Source: Massospora cicadina (lineage: Eukaryota > Entomophthoromycota > Entomophthoromycetes > Entomophthorales > Entomophthoraceae). From it: 64,000 nucleotides of DNA. The notes beneath the pieces are model-generated. The model saw only the letters and a list, made by a program, of their open reading frames with translations. It searched no databases and was not told the DNA's origin. This document shows, piece after piece, positions 55,400 through 64,000 of this stretch; the first letter of the stretch is position 1, and each line of letters opens with the position of its first letter. Made by a program: the position numbers and the translations under genes. The stretch spans positions 1 through 64,000 of the forward strand of contig JAKSZP010002724.1 of NCBI GenBank assembly GCA_022478985.1, in the 5' to 3' direction.

Positions 55400-56250
55400 T
55401 CTCTTTTGTAATCTCAAAAGTGACTTCATTATGTTGCTTCAGACATTAAAATATATCTTGGATAACTCCTCCAATAACTCTTCAAAGTATCTTCTGGAGG
55501 TAAATTTTTCCTATCTGCATCCATCACTGGAGCTAACAAACTCGGCACATACTCTTCCATATAAAGCCTTGAATGGAGACATGCCAATAATCCCGTGGTA
55601 GCTTTATTGTCAAGAAAACAAGGATGATGGCAACAAGATGTTCATGTGTATTTGTGGTAACCACAATCTTATTCAAGTTAAGATCAAGAGTTCCGTTGAC
55701 TCTTTCCATGCTTCCTTTTGTAGATGGTGTATAAGGCGTGGTGAATCTTTGTTTAAATAAATCTGCTAAGTCCCTCAGATGTCTCGCAAATTCTTAAATA
55801 AGTTCCAATAATTGTTTTAAAGGAGTATCTGAGGTCATCTGTGGCATGTAATGAACTGGCGCTAAAGGAACCTTGAGTCAACTCTCATGGTAAACGCCTT
55901 GACTGCAATCGCTTCTGTACACTTAGTGAAGTGATCTATTGCTACGTTATAAACTGAGTTTTACTTTATAAATTCAGGAATAGTCCAACAACATCAATGA
56001 GGACATTAGAAATAGCGCTTGGAAAGACAGAATGAAAATCAAATTTCTTTGGGAGAGTCATATATTGGTTGCATACAACACAGAACTCCAGAGCTTAACT
56101 GATATCGTCCACCATGTCCTCCCAGTAGTATCTCTCCTTTATATACTGGTACTTCTTCTGTAGCTGTCTGAGGACTACTAGGAAGTCCTTCCTGAATGTT
56201 GGGATTTTTGCACATATTCTCAGCTGACTGGATTACCAGGGGTCGCTAGG
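55400..56250 (-). pseudogene. TyJ integrase, decayed
   Basis: Minus strand, from about 56,140: ERYYWEDMVDDIS and CVVCNQYMTLPKK (zinc-binding part), NVLIDVVGLF (first Asp), NVAIDHFTKCTEAIAV near 55,940, RFTTPYTPSTKGSMERVNG with the catalytic Glu near 55,710, and GMSPFKALYGR near 55,570. This is a complete Gypsy integrase order with several stops. RT and RNase H are not visible upstream, so the element is internally deleted. Confidence 0.68.
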
Positions 56251-57326
56251 GGATAATTCCCTATGGCGAAGTGAATTGGATATTGGTTGACACTGATTTC
56301 AGGGTAACAAAGCTTGGGGAATTTTAAGTAATTCACTTGGGTCATATCCGTCAGGGGTTCAATATGGGTGAATGCTTAATATCTAGTTAGGAAGAGATGT
56401 TGACAAAATAGGGGCATCTTATAGTTGATCAATGATTTACTATCAGGTGTACTGAATGGGATCAATTATGTTTCATCACTGACTGATTGGTAATTTAAGG
56501 ATCAAGTTGCGAGGCGAGTTATGTCGCCTGTAACTAGCAAATCAATCAGTTGGTTTGACCTTCCTTAATGGGCAACAAGTCCATTATCTAAGCAGGTCGC
56601 TTGCCAAATATAGTTAGTTTGCTGGGATCAAGAAGAAAACGTTAGGGACATTTAATCTGAATCTTTCCATTTTAAGTCTTGAGGATTTCCAACCATGGAA
56701 TCCTAGACAGGTAGGGGAAGACCATTGTTGATTGAGACAACAATGGGTAATTCAATGGCAACAGTCGCCGTTTCATCAATGAGGTGCCAACTGAGAGTTG
56801 GGCGCCAAATTCCCAGTATAAATTCCCCTAAGACTTTACTTAATAAAACACACTTTACCAGTAATTAGTATAATGCAAGATATAATTTACCATAATCCAT
56901 TATTAGTTCTATTTGTTCTTCAAGGAAATTATATCTGTGTGCTTTAATTGGAGACTCTTTAGGATAAAGAGTAAGGATCTGAGCGTGGATCCAGAGAAGA
57001 GAAGCTGAGATAATCAGGGATTGCTGATGACTGTTTGTCACCAGAGAGAAGTTGTAAACAAGGATCTGAGTTTTGATCAAGTTTGGCGGTATAATTGAAC
57101 GAATACCTATTGAGGACATCTTAAGTATTTCAAGGGTAAATACTGTCAAGCGTTGGACCAAATACTAGTGCTTATTCGATTATGGATAAAAGTCTTCATA
57201 CTATTATCAAATGATTGTATATTATTATCAGACAACGCATAATATTGCACAACACCAAACCTGTGCAGTCAATCAATTTAGGGCTTATCAGCCATGAACA
57301 ATTAAAGAAACCCATAAATTTAAAAT
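56251..57326. other. unclassified; probably contains the TyI LTR
   Basis: The plus-strand primer-binding site at 57,327 implies that the sequence just left of it is the TyI 5' LTR. The other LTR is outside the window and I cannot set the left edge. A minus-strand TTTGGCGCCCAACTCTC near 56,805 also looks like a primer-binding site for a minus element, which conflicts; one of the two is probably chance. The 98-codon minus ORF at 56,865-57,161 has no recognisable motif. Confidence 0.3.
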
Positions 57327-57343
57327 TTGGTGCTCACTACAGG
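57327..57343 (+). promoter_or_regulatory. TyI primer-binding site
   Basis: TTGGTGCTCACTACAGG, identical over 17 bases to the TyA site at 8,057. The TyB insertion begins 13 bp further on, and TyI continues after TyB at 62,747 with a Gag-like start. Confidence 0.65.
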
Positions 57344-57356
57344 TGTCAGGGACAGG

Positions 57357-57967
57357 TGTACTACTGACCTGGTTGGGGAAGCTAACCATGAGCTAGTAAG
57401 ACCAAAGGGTTTAAACCAGTATGATAAGGACACTAGAGATGTCCAGGTATAAGGAATGGTGGGTAATCTGGTTTGGGAGTTGCCTAAAGATATGGCTTTA
57501 GTAGGGGAAGTTGAAAGGGAGTTTTTGTATGCTGGGGTTGTAGATCGAGTTTGATAACACTTAAGTAAATAAACTTAATAGTGTTTGCATGATAAAGAAT
57601 ATTTTTATTGATTTCAAAGATTAACCAAAAAGATGCCTTGGGTTTATATACCATCCAACTTCCTGAACTTACCTAAGCTTAATTGATTTTAAAACAATGC
57701 ACTATTCTTTGGAGCTTAAGGGATTGCAACTTGCATATGATTTTGAAAGGCAGTTAAGTCTCAGTTTCATTGTAAATTTGTTTTGGTGCGATTAATTGAA
57801 TCAATATTATTGAAATTAAGGTTTATAAATGATTAATCGAACATCTTCAATACAATTTATCATCTGATATGCCATTATTCGATCTAACTTCATCACATAT
57901 CCTCTTGATCTGATGGATGGTATCTGTAATCTCAGAAATTCCACTAATATCAGTATTTACCCTGACA
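57357..57967 (-). repeat. TyB 3' LTR
   Basis: It runs TGTACTACTGACC..CCCTGACA on plus. It is the direct repeat of 62,123-62,741. The pol reading frame ends a few codons inside it. Confidence 0.87.
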
Positions 57968-58289
57968 TCATACCCACCAAGGCTGAAGCTACCTGCGAGG
58001 CCTTCTTTTTCCATTTCTTTAACAGCTTGCCTGCATTCTTTAAGTTCTCCTTAGGCTCCCAAATGCTCTCTTCTGCAGGATATCCATCCCACTTAACCAG
58101 GTATTGCACTTTACCATGTTCTTTTCGTCTCCCTTTAATAACCTCTACTTCATATTCAAAACAAGAGCATTTGATAAGAGGGAGTTCTGGGTCTCTAACC
58201 TTCTGATGGGGTAGGGATTGTCCATTTTTTGAACAGCTGGGACCTGTGGAACCCATCATGGATCTTCCATCCTTCAGGTAGCTCAACAC
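57957..58289 (-). pseudogene. TyB pol C-terminus with chromodomain
   Basis: The chromodomain (about 58,160-58,014) reads YEVEVIKGRRKEHGKVQYLV then KWDGYPAEESIWEPKENL. The two central aromatic positions (the W of VKW and the W of IWEP) and the first Tyr of the methyl-lysine pocket are present. Chromodomains at integrase C-termini steer insertion toward histone-marked chromatin. The segment upstream (VRDPELPLIKCSCF) is the usual linker. It is an open frame that continues the integrase after a short frame disturbance near 58.29 kb. Confidence 0.82.
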
Positions 58290-58329
58290 GGTAAGCCACC
58301 TTCCCTAAAACTTCTGTCACCTTGCAAGG

Positions 58330-59296
58330 TCCCACACGTCAATGTGCAAGCTTTTGATATGGTACATCTATGGGTATATTCCGCGCATCCAAATAGACCT
58401 CGCTACCAACCTCCAATTTATTCCCAGGTTTCCTCTTCTTTTCTGCAAAGTCCTTGTAGGTTTGTACAGCTCTCTTCAAGTTTTCCATGTACAACGTAAG
58501 TGTTTGAAAGATCTCACTTAAGAAATCTCTTCCCATCGGGTTGTCTGCTTCTGTAGCAGGAAGTGGTTTAAAGTGAACATCATGCCTTTAATTAGTTTTA
58601 AAAGGTAGCATCCCAGTAGAGGTGTAATTAAGGTTATTGTAGCAGAACTGTGCCATTGGTAACAAATCAATTCAATTATCTTGCTCCGCATTTAAATAAC
58701 ATCTTAGGTACTGTTCTATAATCTTGTTAACCCTCTCACTTTGTCCATCAGTTTGAGGATGATATGCTGTAGACAAGCATCTTTTAATTATGAGGTCTGA
58801 TAGAAGTTGCTTTCAAAAGTGTGATGTAAACTGAGGCCCTCAGTCTGAGATAACATCTCTGGGGGTACCGTGATGGAGGAAAATATGCTCCATAAATAGC
58901 TGGGCTATCTCCTTTGCAGGGATACTTGTAGTTGTAGATATAAAGTAAGCCATTTTGGTAAACCGATCCACAATTACCATAATTGCATTAAACCCCTGGT
59001 AGAGGGGTAACTCCACAATGAAATCCATAGATACTGATTTCCAAGGTTTTCTGTGCAACATCTAGTGGCTCCAACTGACCCTCAGGATGACCCCTGCGAG
59101 CCTTAGTCCATCCACATTTTTCACAATCAGCTAAGTAATTTGCTACATCTCGAATTAGACAAGGCCACTGAAAGGTACGTTGAATGAGATGTACCATCTT
59201 ATTCCTTCCAGGGTGTCCAGCCATAGCTATATCGTGATGATCTTGTATAATTTCTAAACTCTTTGACCTTCTGTAACAAACATACGACCTTTCCAA
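58330..59296 (-). pseudogene. TyB integrase
   Basis: Zinc-binding N-terminus HHDIAMAGHPGRNKM with CEKCGWTKARR (about 59,240-59,090). Core: SVSMDFIVELPLYQGFNAIM (first Asp), VDRFTKMAYFI, FLHHGTPRDVISD (second Asp), and [14 protein letters not shown] with the Glu near 58,750. The C-terminal GPY/F-like region is VGPCKVTEVLGKVAYRVELP near 58,310. The [13 protein letters not shown] form is typical of fungal and other chromoviruses. Stops near 58,815 and 58,590 and frame changes near 59,040 break it. Confidence 0.82.
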
Positions 59297-59299
59297 TAT

Positions 59300-60664
59300 A
59301 TTATTTGACCATTTAAATGAGTACCACTTCTTGTACCATGCATTTTCCAGGTCCTGCTAAGATCATTCTTTACTTTTTAGCTGAACGCTTTGTAATTCTA
59401 GACTTGCAAAATCTCCTCTCCTCGGCTGAATAGAAGAGTATGAGAAAGTAGCTCATTGGGGCCCTTGATCCTTAATAGCATCTGCGTATTGTGCTTATAA
59501 ATCTCTTCATTGGCAGGTACCAGGTCAGGACGACGGCTCAGGGAATCAGGAACAACACTACCCTTCCCAGGTTTGTAACCAATGTCTAAGTTATAATTTG
59601 CCAGAGTAAGGGCCCATCTGGCTTGCCTCTGGTTTAGTTGTCACGGGGTGAAGAAATATGTGAGATTTTTGTGGTATACCATAATCCTTACAAGGTGCTT
59701 AGCCCCACAAAGATACTGACATCAGTGTTTCAATGCCTTATTAATAGCCAACATCTCTTTGTCATAAATAGGGTAGTTACATTCCGCTGAGATGAGTTTT
59801 TTATAATAGTAGGCTATGAGATGCAGCCTACTATCATCCCCCTCCTGCAACAAAACCCCACCAAGTGCAAAGCCAGAAGCGTCAGTTTTAACTACAAAAG
59901 TCTCTTAATAGTCAGTAATAGCCAACTCTGGGGCAGAAACAAAGGCGTTCTTGAGGGAAGAAAAAGAATTTTCTGCCGCAGAGTTCCAAGTTAAAGGCAC
60001 AGAATCCAAAGTAAGACGGGTAAGGGGTAATGCAATGGAAGAAAAATCCTTGATAAAATTGCGGCAAAAGTTTGCTAATCCTAAGAAACTGAGGACCTCT
60101 TTCCAGCAGGTAGGCGTTGGCCACAATTTGATTGCCTCCACTTTGTTAGGCGCCATGGTAAACCCGCTCTTCCATAAAACATAGCCAAGGAACTCAACTT
60201 CCTCCTGCGCAAACTCACACTTTGATAGCTTCACATGCAAGTTGCACCTTCCAAGCTTCTCAAAGACCAAGTTCAAGTGCATCAAGTGTTCCTTTGGCGT
60301 CCTGCTTTAAATTAAAATGTCATCAAGATAGGCCACACAGAAGTGGTCCGTGTAACCACCCAGAACCGTATTAATCATTTGTTGGAATTTGCTTTGTGCA
60401 TTAAACAGTCCAAATGGCATCACCAGATATTCAAATAACCCATTTCGCATATGAGCGTTATTTTCTTCTCATCACCTTCTTTTATCCGTATCTGGTTGAA
60501 TGCATCCTTAAGTCAATTTTGGAGAAGATTGTGGCCCCAGACAACTGGTCACTCAGGTGATCAGCATCAGGAAAGGGATACCGGTTCTTAATCGTTATCT
60601 CATTGAGCTTCTGGTAGTTTATGCATGGTCGTAGTCCCCCATCCTTCTTACTAACAAACATCAA
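59300..60664 (-). pseudogene. TyB reverse transcriptase and RNase H
   Basis: [22 protein letters not shown] and [20 protein letters not shown], then FSKIDLR with the first catalytic Asp, a frame disturbance near 60.48-60.42 kb, VAYLDDILI with the catalytic pair at 60,319-60,330, and the thumb KLSKCEFAQEEVEFLGYVL. RNase H: VVKTDASGFALGGVLLQEGD near 59.88 kb, with AECNYPIYDKEMLAI and the end motif [12 protein letters not shown] near 59.53 kb. These enzymes make and process the cDNA. About four stops lie in the stretch. Confidence 0.83.
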
Positions 60665-60869
60665 GGGTAATGAACATGGAGAGTGGACACTCTTATAAAA
60701 CCTTTCTCAAGCATAGTACTCAGGTATTCACTCAGGGCAACCTGTTTCCGCTGATTGCAACTGCAGATTGGTCCGTGGATGGGAAGCTTCCCTTCTAGTA
60801 AATCAATAGCATTATCAAAGGGTCCATGGTCTGGTAGTTGCCTATCCTCCTCTTCTCCAAAGAGTGAAG

Positions 60870-61300
60870 ACCATCTTTAATATGTATTCTGGAATCTTCC
60901 CTCTGCAAGGCTCCAACGAGTCCCCTTGAACCTCAGTTGCAGAATTCCAAGACTTTTAACTCCTTCTAAATCGCACTCAATGAGCCTATCCTTCATCTTA
61001 ATTGTGATAGAGTTCTTTCCATAATTGTGCTGGAGTTCAACCTGTGTCCGCCAAGGATACCCAAGAATTACAGGATGATTTGAACTACGCAGAACCCAAA
61101 ACTCAACTTGCAATTGACTTGCCCCAATATCTAAGTCAATGTTACATGAGCAGTGGAAAGCTACAGAATGTTCATCATCTCCCAGGGTTATTTTTATTGA
61201 AGGTTTCTTTGCATGAAAGCCCAGAATTCACGCTGCATACTCTGAGATAAAGTTCTGTGAGGCTCCACTGTCCATAAAGCTATGGTTTTAAAACACTACT
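60870..61300 (-). pseudogene. TyB aspartic protease
   Basis: SFMDSGASQNFIS carries an intact DSGA active site (61,261-61,272), followed by a strand with IDLDIGASQLQVEFWVL and HPVILGYPW, the late hydrophobic-Leu-Gly strand. It matures the Gag-Pol polyprotein. One stop falls soon after the active site; otherwise open to 60,877. Confidence 0.78.
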
Positions 61301-61309
61301 TTTCAACAT

Positions 61310-62060
61310 ATGAGTTCACACTTAATAATGGATAAGACTGTGTATCGTTCTTTAGTGAGGAAACGATAATTTGGGGGTTTCTCTTCTTATAATTCTCATG
61401 AATACAACATTCTTCTGGTCCGCCAACACTCACTTTTAGATTCTGTGTGATATCAATAACTTTTCTTTATGGCAGCGTGGTGGGGTGATGTCTGATTAAA
61501 TCTGCTAATTGGCTTCCTAACCCCTGTCTGAAGTAAAGTGCTCCCATTTCTTCATCTAACTCTGTCTTCTGAAAGATATCCAGGAACATCTGTATTTATA
61601 CCTCAACAGTTTTCCCTTCTTGCTGAAAATTTATAAAGTCTATCATTTCCTTTAATCTGGTATTAGTGTGGATTACTGCTAATAATTGACTTTTGAGTTT
61701 CTCATAGTTAGTGCACACATTATCACTCTCTTCTAGAGTACTTATAAACCAACACAGCCCATCGCCAGTGAGTTGTGAACCAACTTCCATAATTTTCCGT
61801 GCATCATCTGAATAGGTCTTAGGATAAGCTTAAAAATATGCCCTCAACAACGTAAGACCTTATTTCACTTCAGCTAAAGATAATTTTTTTGCAAGGGAAC
61901 TGTAGGGTAAAACATGGGTGTATGGTTGGCCACACTCACTGTCTGCACTTGAATGAGTCCTACTGCTCCTTTATATGTTGTTTTATTTTTCTTTACTAAG
62001 GAAAACATCCGCACCAGAAATTAGTAACTTCCCATCAACAAGGCATATATCAATGCCCCC
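61310..62060 (-). pseudogene. TyB Gag
   Basis: Minus strand: LTGDGLCWFISTLEESDN is the capsid motif (compare the LxGxAxxWF of Gypsy Gag), followed by YEKLKSQLLAVI, then LDEEMGALYFRQGLGSQLAD and the remaining capsid. GPEECCIHENYKKRNP may be a degenerate knuckle. The N-terminus toward 62.06 kb is frameshifted. It forms the particle. Confidence 0.65.
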
Positions 62061-62122
62061 AATAATAAAAACGCGGTGGCTTATTTATTGTAAATTTGGG
62101 CGGTCAAATTATCAGTGACTGG

Positions 62123-62741
62123 TGTACTATTGACCTGGTTGGGGGTAGCTAACCATTAGCTAGCATAACCAAGGGGTTTAAACCAGTATGATAAGGACAC
62201 TAGAGATGTCCAGGTATAAGGAATGGTAGGTAATCTGGTATGGGAGTTGCCTAAAGATATGGCTTTAGTAGGGGAAGTTGAAAGGGAGTTTTTGTATGCT
62301 GGGGTTGTAGATCGAGTTTGATAACACTTTAGTAAATAAGCTTAATAGTGTTTGCATGATAAAGAATATTTTTATTGATTGCAAAGATTAACCAAAAAGA
62401 TGCCTTAGGCTTATATACCATCTAACTTCCTGGACGTACCTAAGCTTAATTGATTTTAAAACAATGTACTATTCTTCTCTGGAGCTTATGGGATTGCAAC
62501 TTACATATGATTTTGAAAGGCAGTGGGAATCGTCTCAGTCTCATTGTAAATTCGTTTTGGTGCGATTAATTGACTCAATATTATTGCAATTAAGATTTAT
62601 AAATGATTAATCGAACATCTTCAATACAATTTATCATCTGATATGTCATTATTCGATCTAACTTCATCACATATCCTCTTGATCTGATGGATGACATCTG
62701 TAATCTCAGAAATTCAATTAATATCAGGATTTATCCTGACA
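62123..62741 (-). repeat. TyB 5' LTR
   Basis: It is the direct repeat of 57,357-57,967 with few differences (e.g. cttctctggagctta against ctttggagctta). The right end ..TCCTGACA is followed by the TSD ACAGG. Confidence 0.87.
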
Positions 62742-62746
62742 ACAGG

Positions 62747-63330
62747 GGTGTAGTTGAGTAAGATACTAGGACATAATGTCATATAAAGATGAAATAAGAA
62801 AACTCTGGACGGAGTTGGCAACCATCAACAAGAATGCTTTGAATTCAGCAGATCATTGAGAATTTGCTGCCTTGGAAGAGAGAGTTACCAAGATTGAGGA
62901 AGGGGTTGAGAATGTTGCTAGTCTTGGCAATGAGTTACTTGGAAAAGTATTATCATTGAAGAAAAAGGAAAGAGATTAAGTTCTAGAAGTTTTAATTTTG
63001 AAAACAGAGCATGAAGTGGATCACGTTTGCTTAAAGAATTCAGCGCAGATATAGAGCAACTGATCAAGCAAGTTGAGGGGTTGAAGACTCACAAATGCAA
63101 ATGTGATTCATATGCGGCAGCTGACACCAAAGAAAGAACTTCACAAATTCCAGTTGGAAAGATGACTACCCCCTGAAATATTCCGCCCAATTTCAGAGCC
63201 ATTTTGGAGATGACGCCCAAAATTACTCCTCAAGTGAGCCGATTAGCCAAACCAAGAGAGGTGGCTAGAGAAACCTCAGATTAATCTAAAGAAACACCAA
63301 GAGTACCTACTTTCCATTATGATATTGCCC
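62747..63330 (+). pseudogene. TyI Gag N-terminal coiled coil
   Basis: From ATG 62,777: MSYKDEIRKLWTELATINKN, a stop, then FAALEERVTKIEEGVENVAS and the following GNELLGKVLSLKKKE, with heptad spacing of a coiled coil. Further on the frame shifts (VLEVLILKTEHEVDHV). This matches the N-terminal coiled coils in TyF and TyE Gag. With TyB removed it lies some 50 bp after the TyI primer-binding site, the right place for Gag. The capsid is not reached; a D-type fragment begins near 63.33 kb. Confidence 0.5.
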
Positions 63331-64000
63331 CTACATTGAGGCTGCAGCTGCCACTGCCAACACCCTACTTCGCCAGCAACTTCATGGGGTGATGGAGCCC
63401 CTTGTTTAGGGTATTCCTATCCCCAATTTTCCCCATGAGTTTAAAGAAGATGCAAAATATGAAATTGAGGCGCTCGCTTTCAGTATGAGCCGCGCTTGCA
63501 TTGATGTGGCAAAAACTTCTCTTTTTAACCCTGATTATCCTGAAACCTGCCAGCGCATCAAATCTTTCACTTGTGTGCCAGCTCTAATCAATTTTTCTGA
63601 CCATCAACTTGCTCAATACATTAAGGCGATGTATACCGCTGGCCTCATAAACGAAGAAACTTCACAATTATACCCCCTTATGCCCCATGTTGCTGATGAT
63701 GCAACCCTGATGCTGTCTGCCATGGTCCACCAGCTAAAGCGGGTGCCAGACAAAAGTTTCCTCAAAGCTTCCTCTCCTTCTGATATGGCTTCCTAGGCTA
63801 TTAGCTGAGGTGCCATATTGGGAAATTTTTTAATTTCTAATAATCCCTTTGCTTGGCCCATTTGCAAATAAAGATGCGTGGCGGTTCCCCTTTTTGGGTT
63901 GGGCACCACTAGTGCCAAAAATAATAATGCCCTTGAGTTTCCAATTATTTGTTATGAAAATGTTTGGATACTGCGATTGTCAAAAAGCCTTTGACGGTGA
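63330..64000 (+). pseudogene. D-type ORF1 C-terminal fragment, running off the window
   Basis: The frame from about 63,338 (EAAAATANTLLRQQLHGVME, one TAG, then IPIPNFPHEFKEDAKYEIEA) continues into an open 103-codon segment (63,485-63,796). That holds CIDVAKTSLFNPDYPE, FSDHQLAQYIKAMYTAGLIN, YPLMPHVADDATLMLSAMV and SSPSDM. It matches the split D gene (5.6-6.1 and 16.58 kb) and, more distantly, the M1 C-terminus (AQLQHGLPT, FNPS, PHYADAPTPWLSA, SSPSAMV). It is 5'-truncated. Homology continues through the 3' untranslated part to the window edge. Confidence 0.6.

Larger units (their letters stand above)
57357..62741 (-). mobile_element. TyB, nearly complete chromovirus (Ty3/Gypsy with chromodomain)
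   Basis: LTRs of 611 and 619 bp (57,357-57,967 and 62,123-62,741) are flanked by ACAGG on both sides (57,352-57,356 and 62,742-62,746), a perfect 5-bp TSD. Minus-strand order is 5' LTR, Gag, protease, RT, RNase H, integrase, chromodomain, 3' LTR. The two LTRs are very similar, so insertion is comparatively recent. Catalytic motifs (DSGA, YLDD, integrase D/D/E) are intact, with only scattered stops and frameshifts. No TGG-type primer-binding site follows the 5' LTR (ccagtcactgataa), which would fit self-priming as known for some chromoviruses. Confidence 0.88.

Noticed and set aside
56790..56820. Minus-strand primer-binding site TTTGGCGCCCAACTC implying a second LTR element ending here
   Set aside because: Conflicts with the stronger plus-strand site at 57,327 (identical to TyA), and the implied LTR does not resemble the TyJ LTR.
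1..64000. Host genes, CRISPR arrays, rRNA or bacterial operons
   Set aside because: No candidate seen on either strand; every recognisable coding stretch belongs to a transposable element.

Overview
This 64 kb window looks like a repeat graveyard from a large, AT-rich eukaryotic genome. I see no convincing host gene, rRNA or tRNA gene, CRISPR array or bacterial-style operon. Almost everything I can identify is a transposable element: Ty3/Gypsy LTR elements, L1-like LINEs, ORF1-only LINE derivatives, a tRNA-derived SINE and a small non-autonomous LTR element. A fungus is my best guess, possibly a basidiomycete: there is a chromodomain Gypsy element with fungal-style integrase motifs and a Gypsy element with a dUTPase-like domain, a combination I recall from basidiomycetes. 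This is inference, not proof. All boundaries were set by eye, by comparing copies inside the window and looking for target-site duplications (TSDs).

Layout. 0-4 kb: relic of a minus-strand Gypsy element (TyE) with Gag pieces, primer-binding site and 5' LTR edge. 4-16.8 kb: a nested stack. A plus-strand LINE-ORF1-like gene (D) was hit by a solo LTR (4,490-5,618) and by a minus-strand Gypsy element TyC (6,116-16,575). TyC was then hit, inside its polypurine tract, by plus-strand TyA (7,253-12,989, TSD CCCCC). TyA carries a 168-codon ORF inside each LTR and a dUTPase-like domain before its RT. 16.9-22.7 kb: decayed DNA with an ORF1-only element (M3). 22.7-27.4 kb: a complete ORF1-only element M1 with a 16-bp TSD, then TyL, a 2.1 kb minus-strand LTR element with TSD GATGT and a coding 138-bp tandem repeat. 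27.5-33.4 kb: minus-strand LINE N2, with a solo LTR (TyH) in its 5' leader. 35.7-41.0 kb: LINE N1, full length with an 18-bp TSD. 41.3-41.6 kb: a tRNA-derived SINE with a 16-bp TSD. 41.65-43.56 kb: ORF1-only copy M2. 44.9-48.8 kb: TyF, a Gag-only Gypsy element. 49-54.3 kb: an ORF1 relic and a decayed plus-strand Gypsy pol (TyG). 54.4-56.3 kb: minus-strand integrase relic (TyJ). 57.4-62.7 kb: TyB, a nearly complete minus-strand chromovirus (TSD ACAGG), inserted 13 bp after the primer-binding site of a plus-strand element TyI whose Gag resumes at 62.75 kb. The right end holds another D-type fragment.

How the parts fit together. LINE N1, ORF1-only elements M1 and M2, and the SINE end in the same roughly 30-nt 3' tail (GTCYATCCC-TGGTC-GC then AATAAA). 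That suggests one LINE reverse transcriptase serves an autonomous LINE, a half-LINE and a SINE. Three loci also carry the same tiny insert (ACCATCTAGTACT plus an A tail, on the minus strand), each between 16-19 bp direct duplications. These are either extremely short target-primed insertions or a joining artefact, and they are the oddest signal in the window.
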